From Ehretia macrophylla (lineage: Eukaryota; Streptophyta; Magnoliopsida; Boraginales; Ehretiaceae), in NCBI GenBank assembly GCA_037974665.1, contig CM075773.1, positions 47,756,080-47,820,079 of the forward strand: a DNA stretch of 64,000 nt, in the 5' to 3' direction. The notes beneath the pieces were generated by a model. It did not search any database. It worked only from the letters and a program-made list of their open reading frames with translations, and was not told where the DNA came from. A program made the position numbers and the translations under genes. Positions 24,049-35,290 of the stretch are shown here, piece after piece. The first letter of the stretch is position 1, and every line of letters starts with the position of its first letter.

Positions 24049-25083
24049 TCACAGCTCTCCTTTTTGAACGTCAATGAGTGTTTTTCCAGTTGCAAGGAAT
24101 GGTCTCCCAAGAATAATAGGAATCTTCTTGTCTTCTTCCATCTCCAGCACTATGAAATCCGCAGGGAATATGAACTTATCAACTTTGACTAGCACATCTT
24201 CAATAACGCTTCTGGGATGCTTTAGCGAGCGATCAGCTAACTGTAATGTAACAGTTGTAGGTCTCGCCCCACCCAATCCAAGCTTCCTGAAAATAGATAA
24301 AGGCATTAAATTAATGCTAGCTCCCAAATCACACAAAGCTCGCTCAAAAACAATATTGTCAATTTCACAAGGAATAGTAAAACTCCCTGGATCCTTGAGC
24401 TTTTGTGGTAGCTTCTTTTGGAGAATAGCGCTGCACTCCTCAGTAAGTGCGACTGTCTCATAATCTCCAAGTCTTCTCTTATTCGAAAGGATGTCCTTCA
24501 TAAACTTCACGTAACTCGGCATCTGTTCAAGTGCATCTGCAAATGGAATATTAATGTGAAGCTTCTTAAAGACTTCAAGAAATTTAGCAATCTGTTTGTC
24601 AAGCTTGTTCTTCTGCAATCGTTGAGGAAATGGCACCACCACAGGTGGTTCTTGTGTGGGCTGCGGCTAAGCTTCTATTTTCTCTTCCTCTTTCGCCTCA
24701 TCTTTTACTCCACCTTTCTCAACCTTCTTGGTTCTCACTGGCTCCTCTAGCTATTTGCTACTTCTCAAGGTGATAGCTTTACCCTTCTGGCAATACGGTG
24801 TAATACGCGAAGCAGCTGAGCCATAGCTCTTCGAGTATGGTTCCTATATAAGAACACTGAACGCCCAGCTTCGCAGAGCAGCGAGGGCGACCGCGAAAGT
24901 CACCGAATGGGTTAGTCTTTTCCTTAGATTGACCTCTGAAGTACTAGGTAAATTTCCTTGTTGTCTTTCTGAAAACATCGTAGCCATCTGGCTAAACTGA
25001 GCCTCCAAATTTCTGATTTGTGCAGATTGGTTCTGGAGATTTGTCCTAGTTTCGTTCATAAATTGAGTCTGGGAATTAGCCAA
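24049..25083 (-). pseudogene. Athila gag C-terminus and aspartic protease
   Basis: The sense frame runs from 25083, with the gag tail (SQTQFMNETRTNLQNQSAQI, coiled-coil-like), to the protease at 24642-24049. The latter contains LCDLGASINLMPLSIFRKLG with the DLGA catalytic site (DTGA/DSGA position), then VTLQLADRSLKHPRSVIEDV, FIFPADFIVLEMEEDKKIP and LGRPFLATGKTLIDVQKGEL. These are hallmarks of Athila retropepsins that process the polyprotein. Stops lie between 24844 and 24642 and at 24046-24048. Confidence 0.9.
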
Positions 25084-25089
25084 CTTTGT

Positions 25090-26304
25090 CTACGAATTCG
25101 CCAATGGAGCAATTACCTCTTCCAAGTTCACCTTCTTCTCTGGTGGTGGGTTATTCTGCTCAGGCTGCAACACATTCTGAGTATTTCTCCAGAAAAAATT
25201 CGGATGATTACGCCATGCTGGATTATATCTGTTAGAGTACTGATTGTGCTGCTGCCTATTAAAATTCCCCACATACTGTGCTTGTTCTGTTGTACCTTGT
25301 GCAAATGGATTTTTAACCTGACATTCTGCACTATGATGTGGACCACAACAAAACTTATACACCACTGCCACTTGGACAGTATTAGCAGTTGCCTGATTAT
25401 TCTGCATCTGCTTAGCCAAGTTATCAATTTTTGCCGCCAAAGTATTTATGGCGTCAATTTTATGGACCCCAGCTGTCTTCTTTGGTATGACTCTCTCGCT
25501 CGACCACTGCTGGTGGCTCAAAACAATATCCTCCAGTAATGCATAAGCTTCATTTGCTGTCTTGTTCATTAAAGCTCCTTCTGCTGATGCATCAATCAAA
25601 GTTCTTGTGGAGCTAACTAACCTATTGTAAAAATTATGAACTTGCATCCACCTAGGTACTCCATGATTAGGACACTTCCTCAGCAATCTCTTATACCTCT
25701 CCCACATTTCACACAGAGTTTCTCCTTCATGTTGCGCAAAATTATTAATTTCTATGCGTAGCTTCGCTTTCTTTCCAAGTGGGAAAAACCTTGACAAAAA
25801 CTTGTGCACTAAATCCTCCTAAGTGGTGATTGAATCTGAAGGCAGCGAGTTCAACCATTCCTTAACTTGATCCCTTAAGGAGAAATGAAACAAGCGAAGG
25901 CGCAGAGTTTCATCAGTGACTCCATTGTACTTAACTGTTTCACAGACTTCGAGAAAATTCACAATGTGCTGGTTAGGATCTTCAGAAGGCAATCCATGGA
26001 ACTGAATATTCTGAATCAACTGTAGTGTCACTGTCTTCAAATCAAAATCATGCGCCTGAATCGCTAGTCTTCTAATCACAGGTTGAATTCCAGTGGGCGG
26101 TAATGCATACTCTCGCAGTGTTCTAGGTGGATTTTCCTGATTAACTGCTTGATTATTTCCGTCCTGTGCTACCACAATATCAGCCATATTCCCTTGCAAT
26201 TGATGAGTCATTGTAGTAGCTCTTTTCTCCTTTATGTTCTTCCGACAGGTTTGCTCTATTTTAGGATCGAAAGGCAACAAATTATTACCTCCTGACTTTC
26301 GCAT
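25090..26304 (-). pseudogene. Athila gag
   Basis: The likely start is Met at 26304 (MRKSGGNNLLPFDPKIE), a usual Athila gag N-terminus. The retrotransposon gag domain reads FHGLPSEDPNQHIVNFLEVC, LRLRLFHFSLRDQVKEWLNS and FFPLGKKAKLRIEINNFAQH, then YNRLVSSTRTLIDASAEGAL. A TAG at 25819-25821 replaces the expected Trp codon after SITT. The zinc-knuckle-like segment (YKFCCGPHHSAEC) seems to have lost its first Cys. A further TAG separates it from the protease part at 25087-25089. Gag would form the particle that packages element RNA. Confidence 0.9.
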
Positions 26305-26421
26305 GCACGTAAAGGAATATGTTCCTGAAACACACGTAACGAAAATAAGATAACAACACAAAACTAAATAAAATCCAAAGTAAAATCAAAGCTATTTGGT
26401 ATCAATATTTAATTGACACAG

Positions 26422-26439
26422 TCCCCAGCAACGGCGCTA
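26422..26439 (-). other. Primer-binding site (tRNA-Asp type)
   Basis: Just inside the 5' LTR, the minus strand reads TAGCGCCGTTGCTGGGGA. It differs by two bases from the TGGCGCCGTTGCCGGGGA complement of tRNA-Asp used by Athila and many plant Gypsy elements. This fixes the minus-strand orientation. Confidence 0.85.
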
Positions 26440-26445
26440 AAAACT

Positions 26446-27680
26446 TGTTGTGTGATTTCTAACGCAAGTGCACGTGTCGCAATAAGTAATAAAATGATGA
26501 ATAAAGATCGTTCCCACGAGGACTGAGATTATTAACTACCGAAATTGGTTTAGCTTCAATTTTATTCAAATGACCAAAATTTGAGAATTTTGTAATTAAA
26601 AACTAAAGAAATAACAAAACTAATGAAAATAACAATCAAACAATTGCGAATTTGATGAAAAATTTGATTTAATAATTGGAGAGTTCTAGGGATTACGATT
26701 TCACCAAGGTTTATGCTACTCGAATCTGTTGATTAATTCCAATTGACGACTATTCCTTATACTGCCAGCAATCTCGCTAATGTAAATATTAATCTTTCTC
26801 AAGCATTAATACCATATCCCACTAAGCAAGTTACCTACATCTCTATGATAACTGTGAACTTATGGAATGCATTAAATCCTAGAAATTTAAATGCTACATT
26901 AGATCTCATAACTATCTCTAGCTTATGACAATTTAATGATACTCCACACATGGTCTAGTTTAGTTATCACTTCTCAGTCTCAAACTAAACCACAAAACAA
27001 ACAATTATTGGCCAGATAATCACAAGCATTACGTATAGTATGAAATATTCAGCATAAAAATGGAATAATCAATCAACCAATCAATTCAACATCATTCGAG
27101 TAATCAAAATCTAGCTACATCGTAGCCCTAGAAAAGTAATCTAGCAACTCATAATCAACGCAAATGAAGTCCAAAGTCTATTAAAAGTCATGATGTGAGA
27201 GAAAGAAAACTATGAAAATCTCAAGAAAGTCGTGGCTAATCTCGTCTCTGATCCGTCCTTCCTCGTCAATCTTGTAGTTTCCTCGCGTTTTCTCCTCTCC
27301 AAACTTTGGTTTTTCTCTCTAGAACTAGCTGCCTCCCCAAAAACTCTTATTTTCTCAACGTCTGATATCCTCTTTTATCGTAGGGTTTTCTTCATTTTGC
27401 GCCTTTTTACTAAATTTCCCTTTAAAAATCCTGCGACACTGCACAGTTGCACTATGACTGTGCTACTTCTATTTTCTCTTTAATTTCTTCACGAATTGCA
27501 TAAAAGATTGCCTCAGTCATTTTCCTTCAATCTTGGCCTCAAAAATCCATGTCTCCTCATATAATTCACCTACATCACAAAACAAACATGGAACCAATTA
27601 CATTGCTCATAAATTACTCAAGAACTAACAAAATTTAAGTGAAAAGATACTAAAATAATATATCAATATTACACCCAACA
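26446..27680 (-). repeat. Athila 5' LTR
   Basis: 1235 bases, TGTTG...CAACA, paired with 14972-16204. It would hold the promoter of the minus-strand element. Mismatches to the partner are scattered and mostly transitions in the part I compared. Confidence 0.95.
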
Positions 27681-28152
27681 TATTGTCCCCATGCTGCTTA
27701 ACTTTTTGCAATTGAAATATCCAGCCAAGAAGGAATCTCCCTTCGAGACCCATCCAGCAACTATGTTCATCGCCATAACAAGTCTCCTCATATTTTGCTT
27801 GGTATGTTATATTTTGTCTAGAATGTCATCGACGAGCAATCCCTCCCATTGTTATGCCAAACTTGTTCAAAAACATATGGTCTATTTTGGTACTCTTGGT
27901 GTGGCTGCTTTATACTCCATTCTTTTACCAGACTCTCTCCGTCCCATTCTATATTTGCTTCCCATTGGCTTTTTTGCAGGCGCAATTCTATACTTCAAAT
28001 TTTGCTCATTTTGCAGTTTTCTATATTGGAGAGTTATTAATATCGTGATGCGGTCACACGTGGGACAAAAGTTCAGAAGAGTACCCTTGATTCATCAAAC
28101 TAGGGTTTTCCCACAGATTGATGTGTTCCAAGTTCATTCACTCCCAGTCTAG
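27681..28152 (+). pseudogene. Four-TM gene copy C, 3' part
   Basis: Starting in the second target duplication (TATTG), the frame continues as PMLLNFLQLKYPAKKESPFE and stays open to TAG 28150-28152. It matches residues 52-200 of the intact copy, including ETHPATMFIAITSLLIFCLV, MSSTSNPSHCYAKL and RRVPLIH. Two transmembrane stretches remain. The frame has no stop after the insertion. Only the TAG at 14878 and the Athila insertion disrupt the copy. Confidence 0.85.
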
Positions 28153-28204
28153 TCAGTGTAATTATTAATCCAATATAATAGTGAGTTCTATTTTGTGGAA
28201 CCAA

Positions 28205-28320
28205 AAACCTAAGTATTCTTCCCCTAATTATGATCAGTGGTCCATGAGTCCACCCTTTTTGTTAAAAAAAAAGGTTGGACTCATGGACCACTCATAATTA
28301 GGGGAAGAATACTTAGGTTT
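28205..28320. repeat. Long hairpin (inverted repeat)
   Basis: Two arms of about 50 bases are near-perfect reverse complements, starting AAACCTAAGTATTCTTCCCC on the left and ending GGGGAAGAATACTTAGGTTT on the right. The loop is short and A/T-rich. It differs mainly by a 3-base indel (GATCAGTGG against GAGTGG). It lies 53 bases past the stop of gene copy C and is absent from the 3' flank of the intact paralogue, so it looks like a fold-back MITE. Confidence 0.85.
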
Positions 28321-30490
28321 ATGAGTCCACGAGTCCACCCTCATCAATGTAAATTGTGTGTAACTATAGTATATGTGTAACAAATTAATGGATTAATGAT
28401 ATGATTCCACGTTTTGATGCTTTGATGTATCCAATTTTTGGAACTTCGATTAGTAATTGATAGATTTTTTTTAGTATTTGAAGGTTTGGTTAATTAGTTG
28501 TGCAGTACAGAAGATAAATACTAATTAGATGCTTGAATAACATAATAACCTTAGAGATCAATAGTAGTGAATAAGGATTAATATGTGTTAAGAATCATGA
28601 GATTTTATCTTAAAATGAATTGGTGTTAGGTGGAGTAGTTCAAGATCTTATAAAGTAGTTTTTGTTGGAGGAATTGGGTTTTGATATAAGTGAAGAGCAC
28701 TTCACACTCAATTTTTGAGTGGGCCCTACTCGATAAAATGGGAAGGTCCATGTACCATAGCATTTCTCTTTCGAAGTAGATAAAGGTGGTATATTTATAT
28801 GTCAAAAACAGATTAAAAATAAATGAGAAATTAAGGGCTAAAGTGAGTAATATGTTAGATATCACTTATGTGAAGGAGTGAGTTTGTGCAAATCCCACAT
28901 AGAAGTGGGAACTCTCACCATAGCGGGCTTGGGTGAAATGCACCATGCGCGCGCCCGGCTTGGGTCAAGGCGACGGTAATAGCACATACCATTTCGCAAT
29001 TGATTATTTGTGACATTTAACGTATAGCTACCTCTATAACTTGAATCGCCACATTTGCCAATTGATTATTTCTAATCTTAAACGAATAGATGCCTCCGCG
29101 ATGAAGGCACAAAGATATATAAAAAATAGACTGAATTGGAAGGCCAATATAAGAAACAGAAAAGAAAAAGAAAGAAGGTAATAAACAGTGAAAAAGTAAT
29201 CAATTTTTTTTATCCTGTGCTTAATGAATTAATTTCAAACATAAGTTGCACTGTATAAATTATTGAAGTTATTTTGAGAAATATACACGCACGACATAGA
29301 GAAAGAGCACGGGAATAACTTCTCGAACTGCATCTATCCCATGTGTTCATAATCTTTAAAATAATCTTTTTTGCATCTCTTTTGACTTGAGGTAATTTAA
29401 ATAATTCAAAAGTCACCTCTTTATAGCAGTGAAATCCCAATTTCATAAGATCATTACAATAGTGATCACTAAGTCTTTTATTTTTAAATACACTTTTCGG
29501 TATTTTCAATCCACATTAATTAAATGATATCCTTTTTCCACATATTTATCGGCTGTCAGGTATGGACACTTTCTTGGCAACAACATAAGAGGAGATCATA
29601 AACATTAATTCCATAGCTAGGGTCTTAAGAGCGGCCATGGTTTAATGTTACTATGATCACTCTTTTGCCTGATGAGATGTCTTAATGTAAACATTATTAA
29701 AGGCAGAGAAGTAGTTAAACGTTACATTGTGAGCATGTAATAAATAAGTTAGTTATAATTTGTACCATTGAAACCACATGATCATTTAACTATGTTTGTA
29801 GCTGATTTTTAAGTCTACTTGTACGTATATTAAAATCAACCATTACCATTTTTGCAAGTTTCTAGTACTGAACTGTCTTGGACGTACCATTTGATATCGA
29901 GTTGAAATAGATAGAGCTAAGTCTTTAACCACTAGGGTGAGACAGCTATGCTCTCTGTATTGTGACAGTATGCATGCATGTATGTATTAAAAATAGGAGA
30001 AATTATGAGATTTCACAAGCAGTATTGTTGATGGATGCATGTTGAAGGATCCAGTGCCAATTTGTAATTATTCACGTCGCTTTTGGTACGTATAGTGTTG
30101 TCTGAAAAGTGGAGGGTGAAGAAGGATTGGTCGAGCTTTCCTTGTGGTCAATGTCGCATGAAATTCACATCCCAGAAATTCTTTAGAGGACTAATGTGCT
30201 CGCGTGGTTGCCAATAGTGTGCACCAAAATTAAAGCACATGATAACCAGAAGCAGTGATCAATTCTCCAAATATTGCTCTCAATTAGAAAGTAAGAGTCA
30301 TTGTACACCATGTTCGAAAGATATGTGCAAGAATCCCTTATTGTAAGATTCATTACATTAGGAGAATAATTAATAAAAAGGTAGACGCTCGACAGAACAA
30401 TGGAGTGGAGATAGAATAAAGCGTCCATAATATCCCCTTTTTTGTTCTATCAACGTGTGAATTTGGACTTTTCCCTTAGAGGAATTAGTT
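28321..30490. other. Non-coding DNA with duplicated segments
   Basis: 28350-28620 resembles the 3' flank of the intact gene (52800-53050: TGTGTGTAACT, ATTAATGGATTAATGATATG). 29790-29905 matches 55138-55260 (TTTTTAAGTCTA, GAACTGTCTTGGAC, GATATCGA). Some LTR-like words appear at 28880-28975 (AAATCCCACATAGAAGTGGG), but no element could be closed. No gene is supported. Confidence 0.4.
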
Positions 30491-30552
30491 AATTCTTGTA
30501 CGTTTATTTTGATTAATGAAATTTTTTTTGCCCGAAAAGAAAAAAAAAACTA
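30491..30552 (+). repeat. LINE-like 3' tail
   Basis: TTCTTGTACGTTTATTTTG, ATTAATGAAATTTTTTTTGCCC and an A-run with few interruptions resemble plant LINE 3' ends such as the one at 61520-61583. No LINE protein remnant was recognised upstream. Confidence 0.35.
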
Positions 30553-30722
30553 ATATGTGCGAAATTTTTTTGCGACTTCAATAATACGTGACTTGTATAG
30601 AGACGACATGCTCTCTTTTTTGCTAAACACTTGAGACAAAATTCTTAACACTCGTTTTATAAGTACCCTTTCAATTTCTTGATCAAATACAAGTCCTCAA
30701 TCCAATAATCACAATTGTTACA

Positions 30723-30815
30723 TGGAAGAGGCTACAAGAAGTTATTTTCTTCACCTCATCAGAGAAAACTTGTATGCCCATAGTTTAATGTCATGTATAT
30801 GATGATTGATGTGGG
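30723..30815 (+). pseudogene. 5' fragment of the four-TM gene family (copy D)
   Basis: ATG at 30723 is followed by MEEATRSYFLHLIRENLYAH, like the N-terminus of the intact gene. A one-base shift after AGTT puts the AATGTCATGTATATGATGAT block out of frame, and a TGA follows at once. Family similarity ends near 30808, where unrelated sequence starting TGATGTGGGATAAATCCC begins. Confidence 0.6.
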
Positions 30816-31919
30816 ATAAATCCCGATCGGAGTCGAAATTATTATTTTACATGACAAAGAGGAATTTTATTTAGTACCCGACCCGAGGTCTCCATGAACC
30901 CAAGGTTGGGGACGTCATCATCTATTTTGGTGTATAAAACCAAGGTCGGGGTCCCGAAGAAGCATTTCAAAAATATCGAAAAAAACGGTTATAATAGAAT
31001 CTGACACAATCCCAACAAATTAGGGAAAGATTCTCTGCGTAACCTATAATCAGTGTATAGCAGCTATGCTAGTACTACCTCATATTACAAGTCTTGTATT
31101 TTGAAATCTTCCCTCAGTAATTAGGTTTTGTTTTCTCATAGTGTTTCAAACACTCTGTGCTAACTATTAGTTGTCTCACGCCCAAAAGTATAGAAAGCAT
31201 GGAGACATTTTCCTATTCATAAAAGGCAAGTTCAAGTCGAAAACATTGCGAGGTTCTGAAGTTTAGGAGATGAGACAATTTCGCGGTCGTTAGATTGTGT
31301 AAAATACATAATCATGTCATTTAAATAAGACTTGTTTCAACATGAATGTCGCCAGGACAAAGACAGTGAAAAATGAAGGACATATGTGGAACGGTCAGAG
31401 CTCATGTTTTGCTACAATCTAAGCCCACGTTACTCTGCCTCCACTGGTCCAGTTTCGTAGCGATCCAAGACTACACCTACTGTCGAGCCCGAGTGGCCCA
31501 AAATTAAGTTTATAAGAAAATGCCGATTTGGAGGCGTTGCCAATTTCAGCAAACATCATTTTGTGTTAATGTGATGTATTCAAAATGGAAATAGATAAAT
31601 ACATGGGTAGTTATAGTCGTTTGTGTGTTGTTACACTTTGGGACGAATGATTCGTTTCCTAAATGGGCTTTCCAGATATGGACTCTGGTTAGGTTTATGG
31701 ACTTCCATAACGTGTTAGATATTTTTGTGAAACTATACTATACAATCAAATATGGACAACAATTTCTTTTGTGTTGGAATATGTTGTATCATTAATATTG
31801 TGGTAAATAGAAAAAATTCAATCACTTCTCAGAAGAAAATGTCTGCTAAAAGTATAATTTTGTAGCGAGCCATGCCATCCAGCATGGAAAAAATCCAATT
31901 TTCCTGGGATGTGTAAGTC

Positions 31920-31921
<2 letters not shown>
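30816..31921. other. Unassigned sequence, possibly LTR debris
   Basis: It starts at a clean break in gene copy D and looks like LTR-type non-coding DNA, but I could not find its other end or a target duplication. 31770-31850 matches 48115-48240 (GAATATGTTGTATCATT, TCTGC(T/C)AAAAGT). Confidence 0.35.

Positions 31922-31922
<1 letters not shown>

Positions 31923-32015
<93 letters not shown>
31923..32015. repeat. (AT)n microsatellite
   Basis: An uninterrupted AT dinucleotide run of about 46 units. It is self-complementary. The open frame across it (Ile-Tyr repeats) is an artefact. Confidence 0.97.
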
Positions 32016-32018
<3 letters not shown>

Positions 32019-32069
32019 GAATTAAGGACCCATTTCACAAATGGTCCCGAACTTTTATTCATTTTTTTA

Positions 32070-33178
32070 GGGTAAATGGCATGGGACCTCTTTGTATTTT
32101 CACCAATGCGCACGTTTTACCCCTAGACTTTATAAAGTGCAAATTACTCCCTTGTGCTTCTTAAAACTGTGCATACATCCCCATCTGTATATCAAACGTT
32201 AATTTTTTTAATGGTAGCGGATATTTGACAATTATACCCTTTATAGAGGTGAATAAAAATAAATCAAAATTAAATAAAATTATGCCATTTAAAAAAAAAT
32301 AGAAAGGATATTTGAGCAAAAATAAAATAAAATCTTATTTTTAGAAAAAAAATAAAAAAATAAAAAAAAAAAATTAACCCCAACACCCCATCCCTCCTTC
32401 CCCACCAGCAACAGCCCCACCAATATCACTACCCGACGTCACCACCAGCCCTCCCTCACCCCAAACCGCATCACCATCTCTACCTCCCCGCCTGGCAAAC
32501 ACCCTACCCCCACAAACACTACCACCACCCTACTAGTCACACCCCAACCCCACGAACATCCCCATAACACACCTCCATCATACGGCAATGAGAGCACACA
32601 CATACCACATATATATATATATGTCTTTGTCTAATTTTTGCAAAATTAAAAGAATAGATCAGCCCCTCCATCTCCAATTAAACCCCGTCAAGTATTAATT
32701 AACGGGGGTGGGTAGGCGGCGGGGGGTTGAGACAAATGGGGTAGCGGGTGGGGTGGTGTTGGGGGTGGTGATGGGGCGGTGGTTTTGGTGACTGGGGCTG
32801 GGGCTGGGGATGGGTAGGTGGGGTACGGTGGTGGTGAGGGTTGGGGGGTGGGTTTGGGAAGATGGTTTCAGTTTTTTTTTTAATTATTTTTAATTATCTT
32901 TTTTTTTAAAAGAGGTAGAATAAAAGGATTAAAAAGACTAAAATACCCAAATAAGGGTATTTTGGTCAAACAAAATAATTTTTTGAACTAAATCACTCGC
33001 AAAGTCGCAAATCACGCGAGTGTAGTACAAATGCTATTAAGTTGGACAAAGTTTTTAATGGATGGAGTATTATGCACTATTTTATCAAACCACGAGGGGG
33101 GTAATTTGTACTTTGTAAAGTACATGGGGAAAACTTGCACATAGGTAAAAGCACAGGGGGGTCCCGTGCCATTTACCC
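32070..33178. mobile_element. MULE-like element, 1.1 kb, with long TIRs
   Basis: The left end GGGTAAATGGCATGGGACC pairs with the right end, in reverse complement GGGTAAATGGCACGGGACC. The inverted similarity continues for about 90 bases (CTTTATAAAGTGCAAATTAC against CTTTACAAAGTACAAATTAC). Flanking nonamers ATTTTTTTA and TTTCTTTAA agree only partly. Inside, a C-rich segment (32385-32560) is followed by a G-rich complement-like segment (32700-32860). No transposase is present, so it is non-autonomous. Confidence 0.7.
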
Positions 33179-33435
33179 TTTCTTTAATTGTTCCAAAAAA
33201 TGCCTGCTTGATATCCGTATTTACATAAAGTTACACGGTTAGTCTTTATTATCAAACTTTCATTAAAAATGATGAATTTAAAATTTTTTAAAAATAATAG
33301 GGACTAAATTGATTAAAAAAATAATATGGACCATTTGCACGAATTTTTCTTTTTCGGCAAAGTTTTTGAAGAGATTGTTGAGTACAAATTTAAAGTTTGC
33401 ATCTCTACTTTGGTTAACTGTTGGAGTTGCTCTAA

Positions 33436-33969
33436 AGCCATCTCCAAAAGCCTCATTTTCTTAGCTCTTTAATTAAAATAGGGAGCCAAAGCATGCTTTT
33501 TGTTTCCAACTGCCTCCCGATAAGGGGCTTTCTACCCTAAATTTATATTTTGGCTCTTTAAATGTAGGGATCCAAGTATGACTCCCTATTCCGTATTAAA
33601 TATTTTCAATTAATTAAAAATATAATTAAAATATTAAATAAATTAGAATATTATTTAAAAATTTTCAAAAAATAATATAATAACAGAAAAAGTTTTACAT
33701 TTGAATAAAATAAACTAAACTTAATATAAAAAAATTACAAATAATATCAATATTATCCATTTATTAATATCAATATTATCTATTATTGTTGGAACATAAT
33801 TATTAATATCTAAAAAATATTTAACAGGGTGTTAGTTAAAATAAAAAGTGATGTTAGAAATAGAAAGACTGTTGAATTAAAACTGAAATAGAAAGTTCTT
33901 AAAAATAGAGAGACACCTCTTTCACTCTTTATTTTAGGGAAATAAATAGGAAGACTGGTTGAGATGGCC
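33436..33969. mobile_element. PIF/Harbinger (Tourist-like) MITE, 534 bp
   Basis: The ends are AGCCATCTCCAAAAG and, in reverse complement, GGCCATCTCAACCAG. A TAA trinucleotide flanks each side (33433-33435 and 33970-33972), the target preference of PIF/Harbinger. The inner terminal regions are also related (AAAATAGGGAGCC against AAAATAAAGAGTG). Non-coding and AT-rich. Confidence 0.6.
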
Positions 33970-34457
33970 TAAGTGCCAAAATGCACTAGGCATCAAAGCG
34001 GCTACCAAGAAGAGTAAGGAATCTATAGACCCAAGCTTATTAAGGTAAACAAGACTTAATTCAAGCAGAAAAAGTGACTGATACATAATGTCAATTTTTA
34101 GATAAGTTGATACAGCTTGGAAGTACTGAGATTTAGGTTAGGAATCTATAGACCCAAGCTTATTAAGCTAATCCAACAAATAACTATCGTAATGTCCTAT
34201 GCCAGTGGAAAATAGGTAATAAGTGTATGTTGTGTGTTTAAATAATAACTTTATTATTTTGGACTATTAAATTTGAAGGTACGAGTAGTTATTTTTAAAA
34301 TTTATAACATTAGTCTCATTCAAATGCCTGAAGTTCTAGACCTAGAGTATGGTAGAATGATATTCAAATCGTCTCCCTAATAGAATGTTAGGTCCTTAAC
34401 ACGGGGAAGGGGGGTGAGGGTAAGTGTAATGTCCTAAATTGATGCCACTACAAGAAA

Positions 34458-35030
34458 TTTCGTCTACGGAGACGGCTAATTTTCGTCTCTTTTTTGTCTC
34501 TAGTTCTTGAAAAAAGACGAAAATTAGATGAAAACATGTTGTCACCGTTTGCGTCGTCTCCTGGATTTCATCTTTATTTCGTCTCATATGGAGACGAAAT
34601 TCAAAATTGTCTCCTTTTCATTGACAATTATATTCGTCTCCATAATAATCGTCTCTGAATAATCTCCCTTTCAGTTCGTCTCCTATTTGTCTCCCCTTAG
34701 TCTTCGACTTCAAGTCGTCTCCACTGTTGTGTCGTCTCCAAATCGTCTCCACTGTTGTGTCGTCTCCTTTTCGTCGCCTTTTCAATATCGTCTCCATTTA
34801 ATCTCCTTTTCCATATCGTCCCCTTTTCATCTTCCTTTCCACGTAGTCTCCTTTTCGTCTCTGTTTCCGCATCGTCTCCTTTTCATCTCCGTTTCCATGT
34901 TGTCTCTATTTCGTCTCCTTTTTTACGTCGTCTCCTTTTCATCTCCTTCTATACTTCATCTCCTTTTTCAAGAAGTCTCATTTTCATCTCTTTTTTTATT
35001 TTTACAAGTCATCTCCTTTCCGTCGCAGTT
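34458..35030. repeat. Left subterminal repeats of the CACTA element
   Basis: Dozens of direct TCGTCTCC / TCATCTCC words are spaced about 15-25 bases apart, mostly in one orientation. The apparent Ser/Phe-rich frames are translations of this repeat. By analogy with En/Spm these are transposase binding sites. Confidence 0.85.
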
Positions 35031-35290
35031 TATGTATTTTTTTGAATATTTTTTTTTAATAAAAAAAATTCAGAATCAACCTGTTATACATTCCCAAATG
35101 TTTAACAAGTTGACATACTTAATAAACAAACATTAAATTAATGTAATTAGATTGTAATGTCTATATTTTATGTTCATAAGTTAAAGTACACACATCATAA
35201 AACAATTAGTATGTGACATAATATGTTATTATAAAGTTTGGACAATTATCAGTCGGGTTGATCATCAATTCGATCACCAAGATCAGGTTG

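Larger units (their letters stand above)
14972..27680 (-). mobile_element. Athila-type Ty3/Gypsy retrotransposon, 12.7 kb
   Basis: A complete but decayed element on the minus strand. LTRs at 14972-16204 and 26446-27680 begin TGTTG and end CAACA. Target duplication is CATTG (14967-14971) against TATTG (27681-27685). The intact paralogue at 52270-52295 reads TTTCATTGTCCCCGTGCTG, confirming CATTG as the pre-insertion site. A PBS matching tRNA-Asp, a purine-rich tract, gag, protease, RT, RNase H, integrase and a downstream plant-transposon-protein ORF are present in Athila order. About ten mismatches were counted in the first ~330 LTR bases compared by eye, so the insertion is not very recent. 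Multiple stops and a nested hAT inactivate it. Confidence 0.95.

Noticed and set aside
29905..29950. SINE or tRNA on the minus strand (TAGTGGTTAAAG box A-like)
   Set aside because: No convincing box B, no tail and no cloverleaf pairing.
30798..31740. A further solo LTR starting TGATGTGGGATAAATCCC
   Set aside because: The start is at a clean break in gene copy D, but no matching end or target duplication was found, so it is left as unassigned.
31829..32113. A 94-residue frame with Ile-Tyr repeats
   Set aside because: It is the translation of the (AT)n microsatellite.
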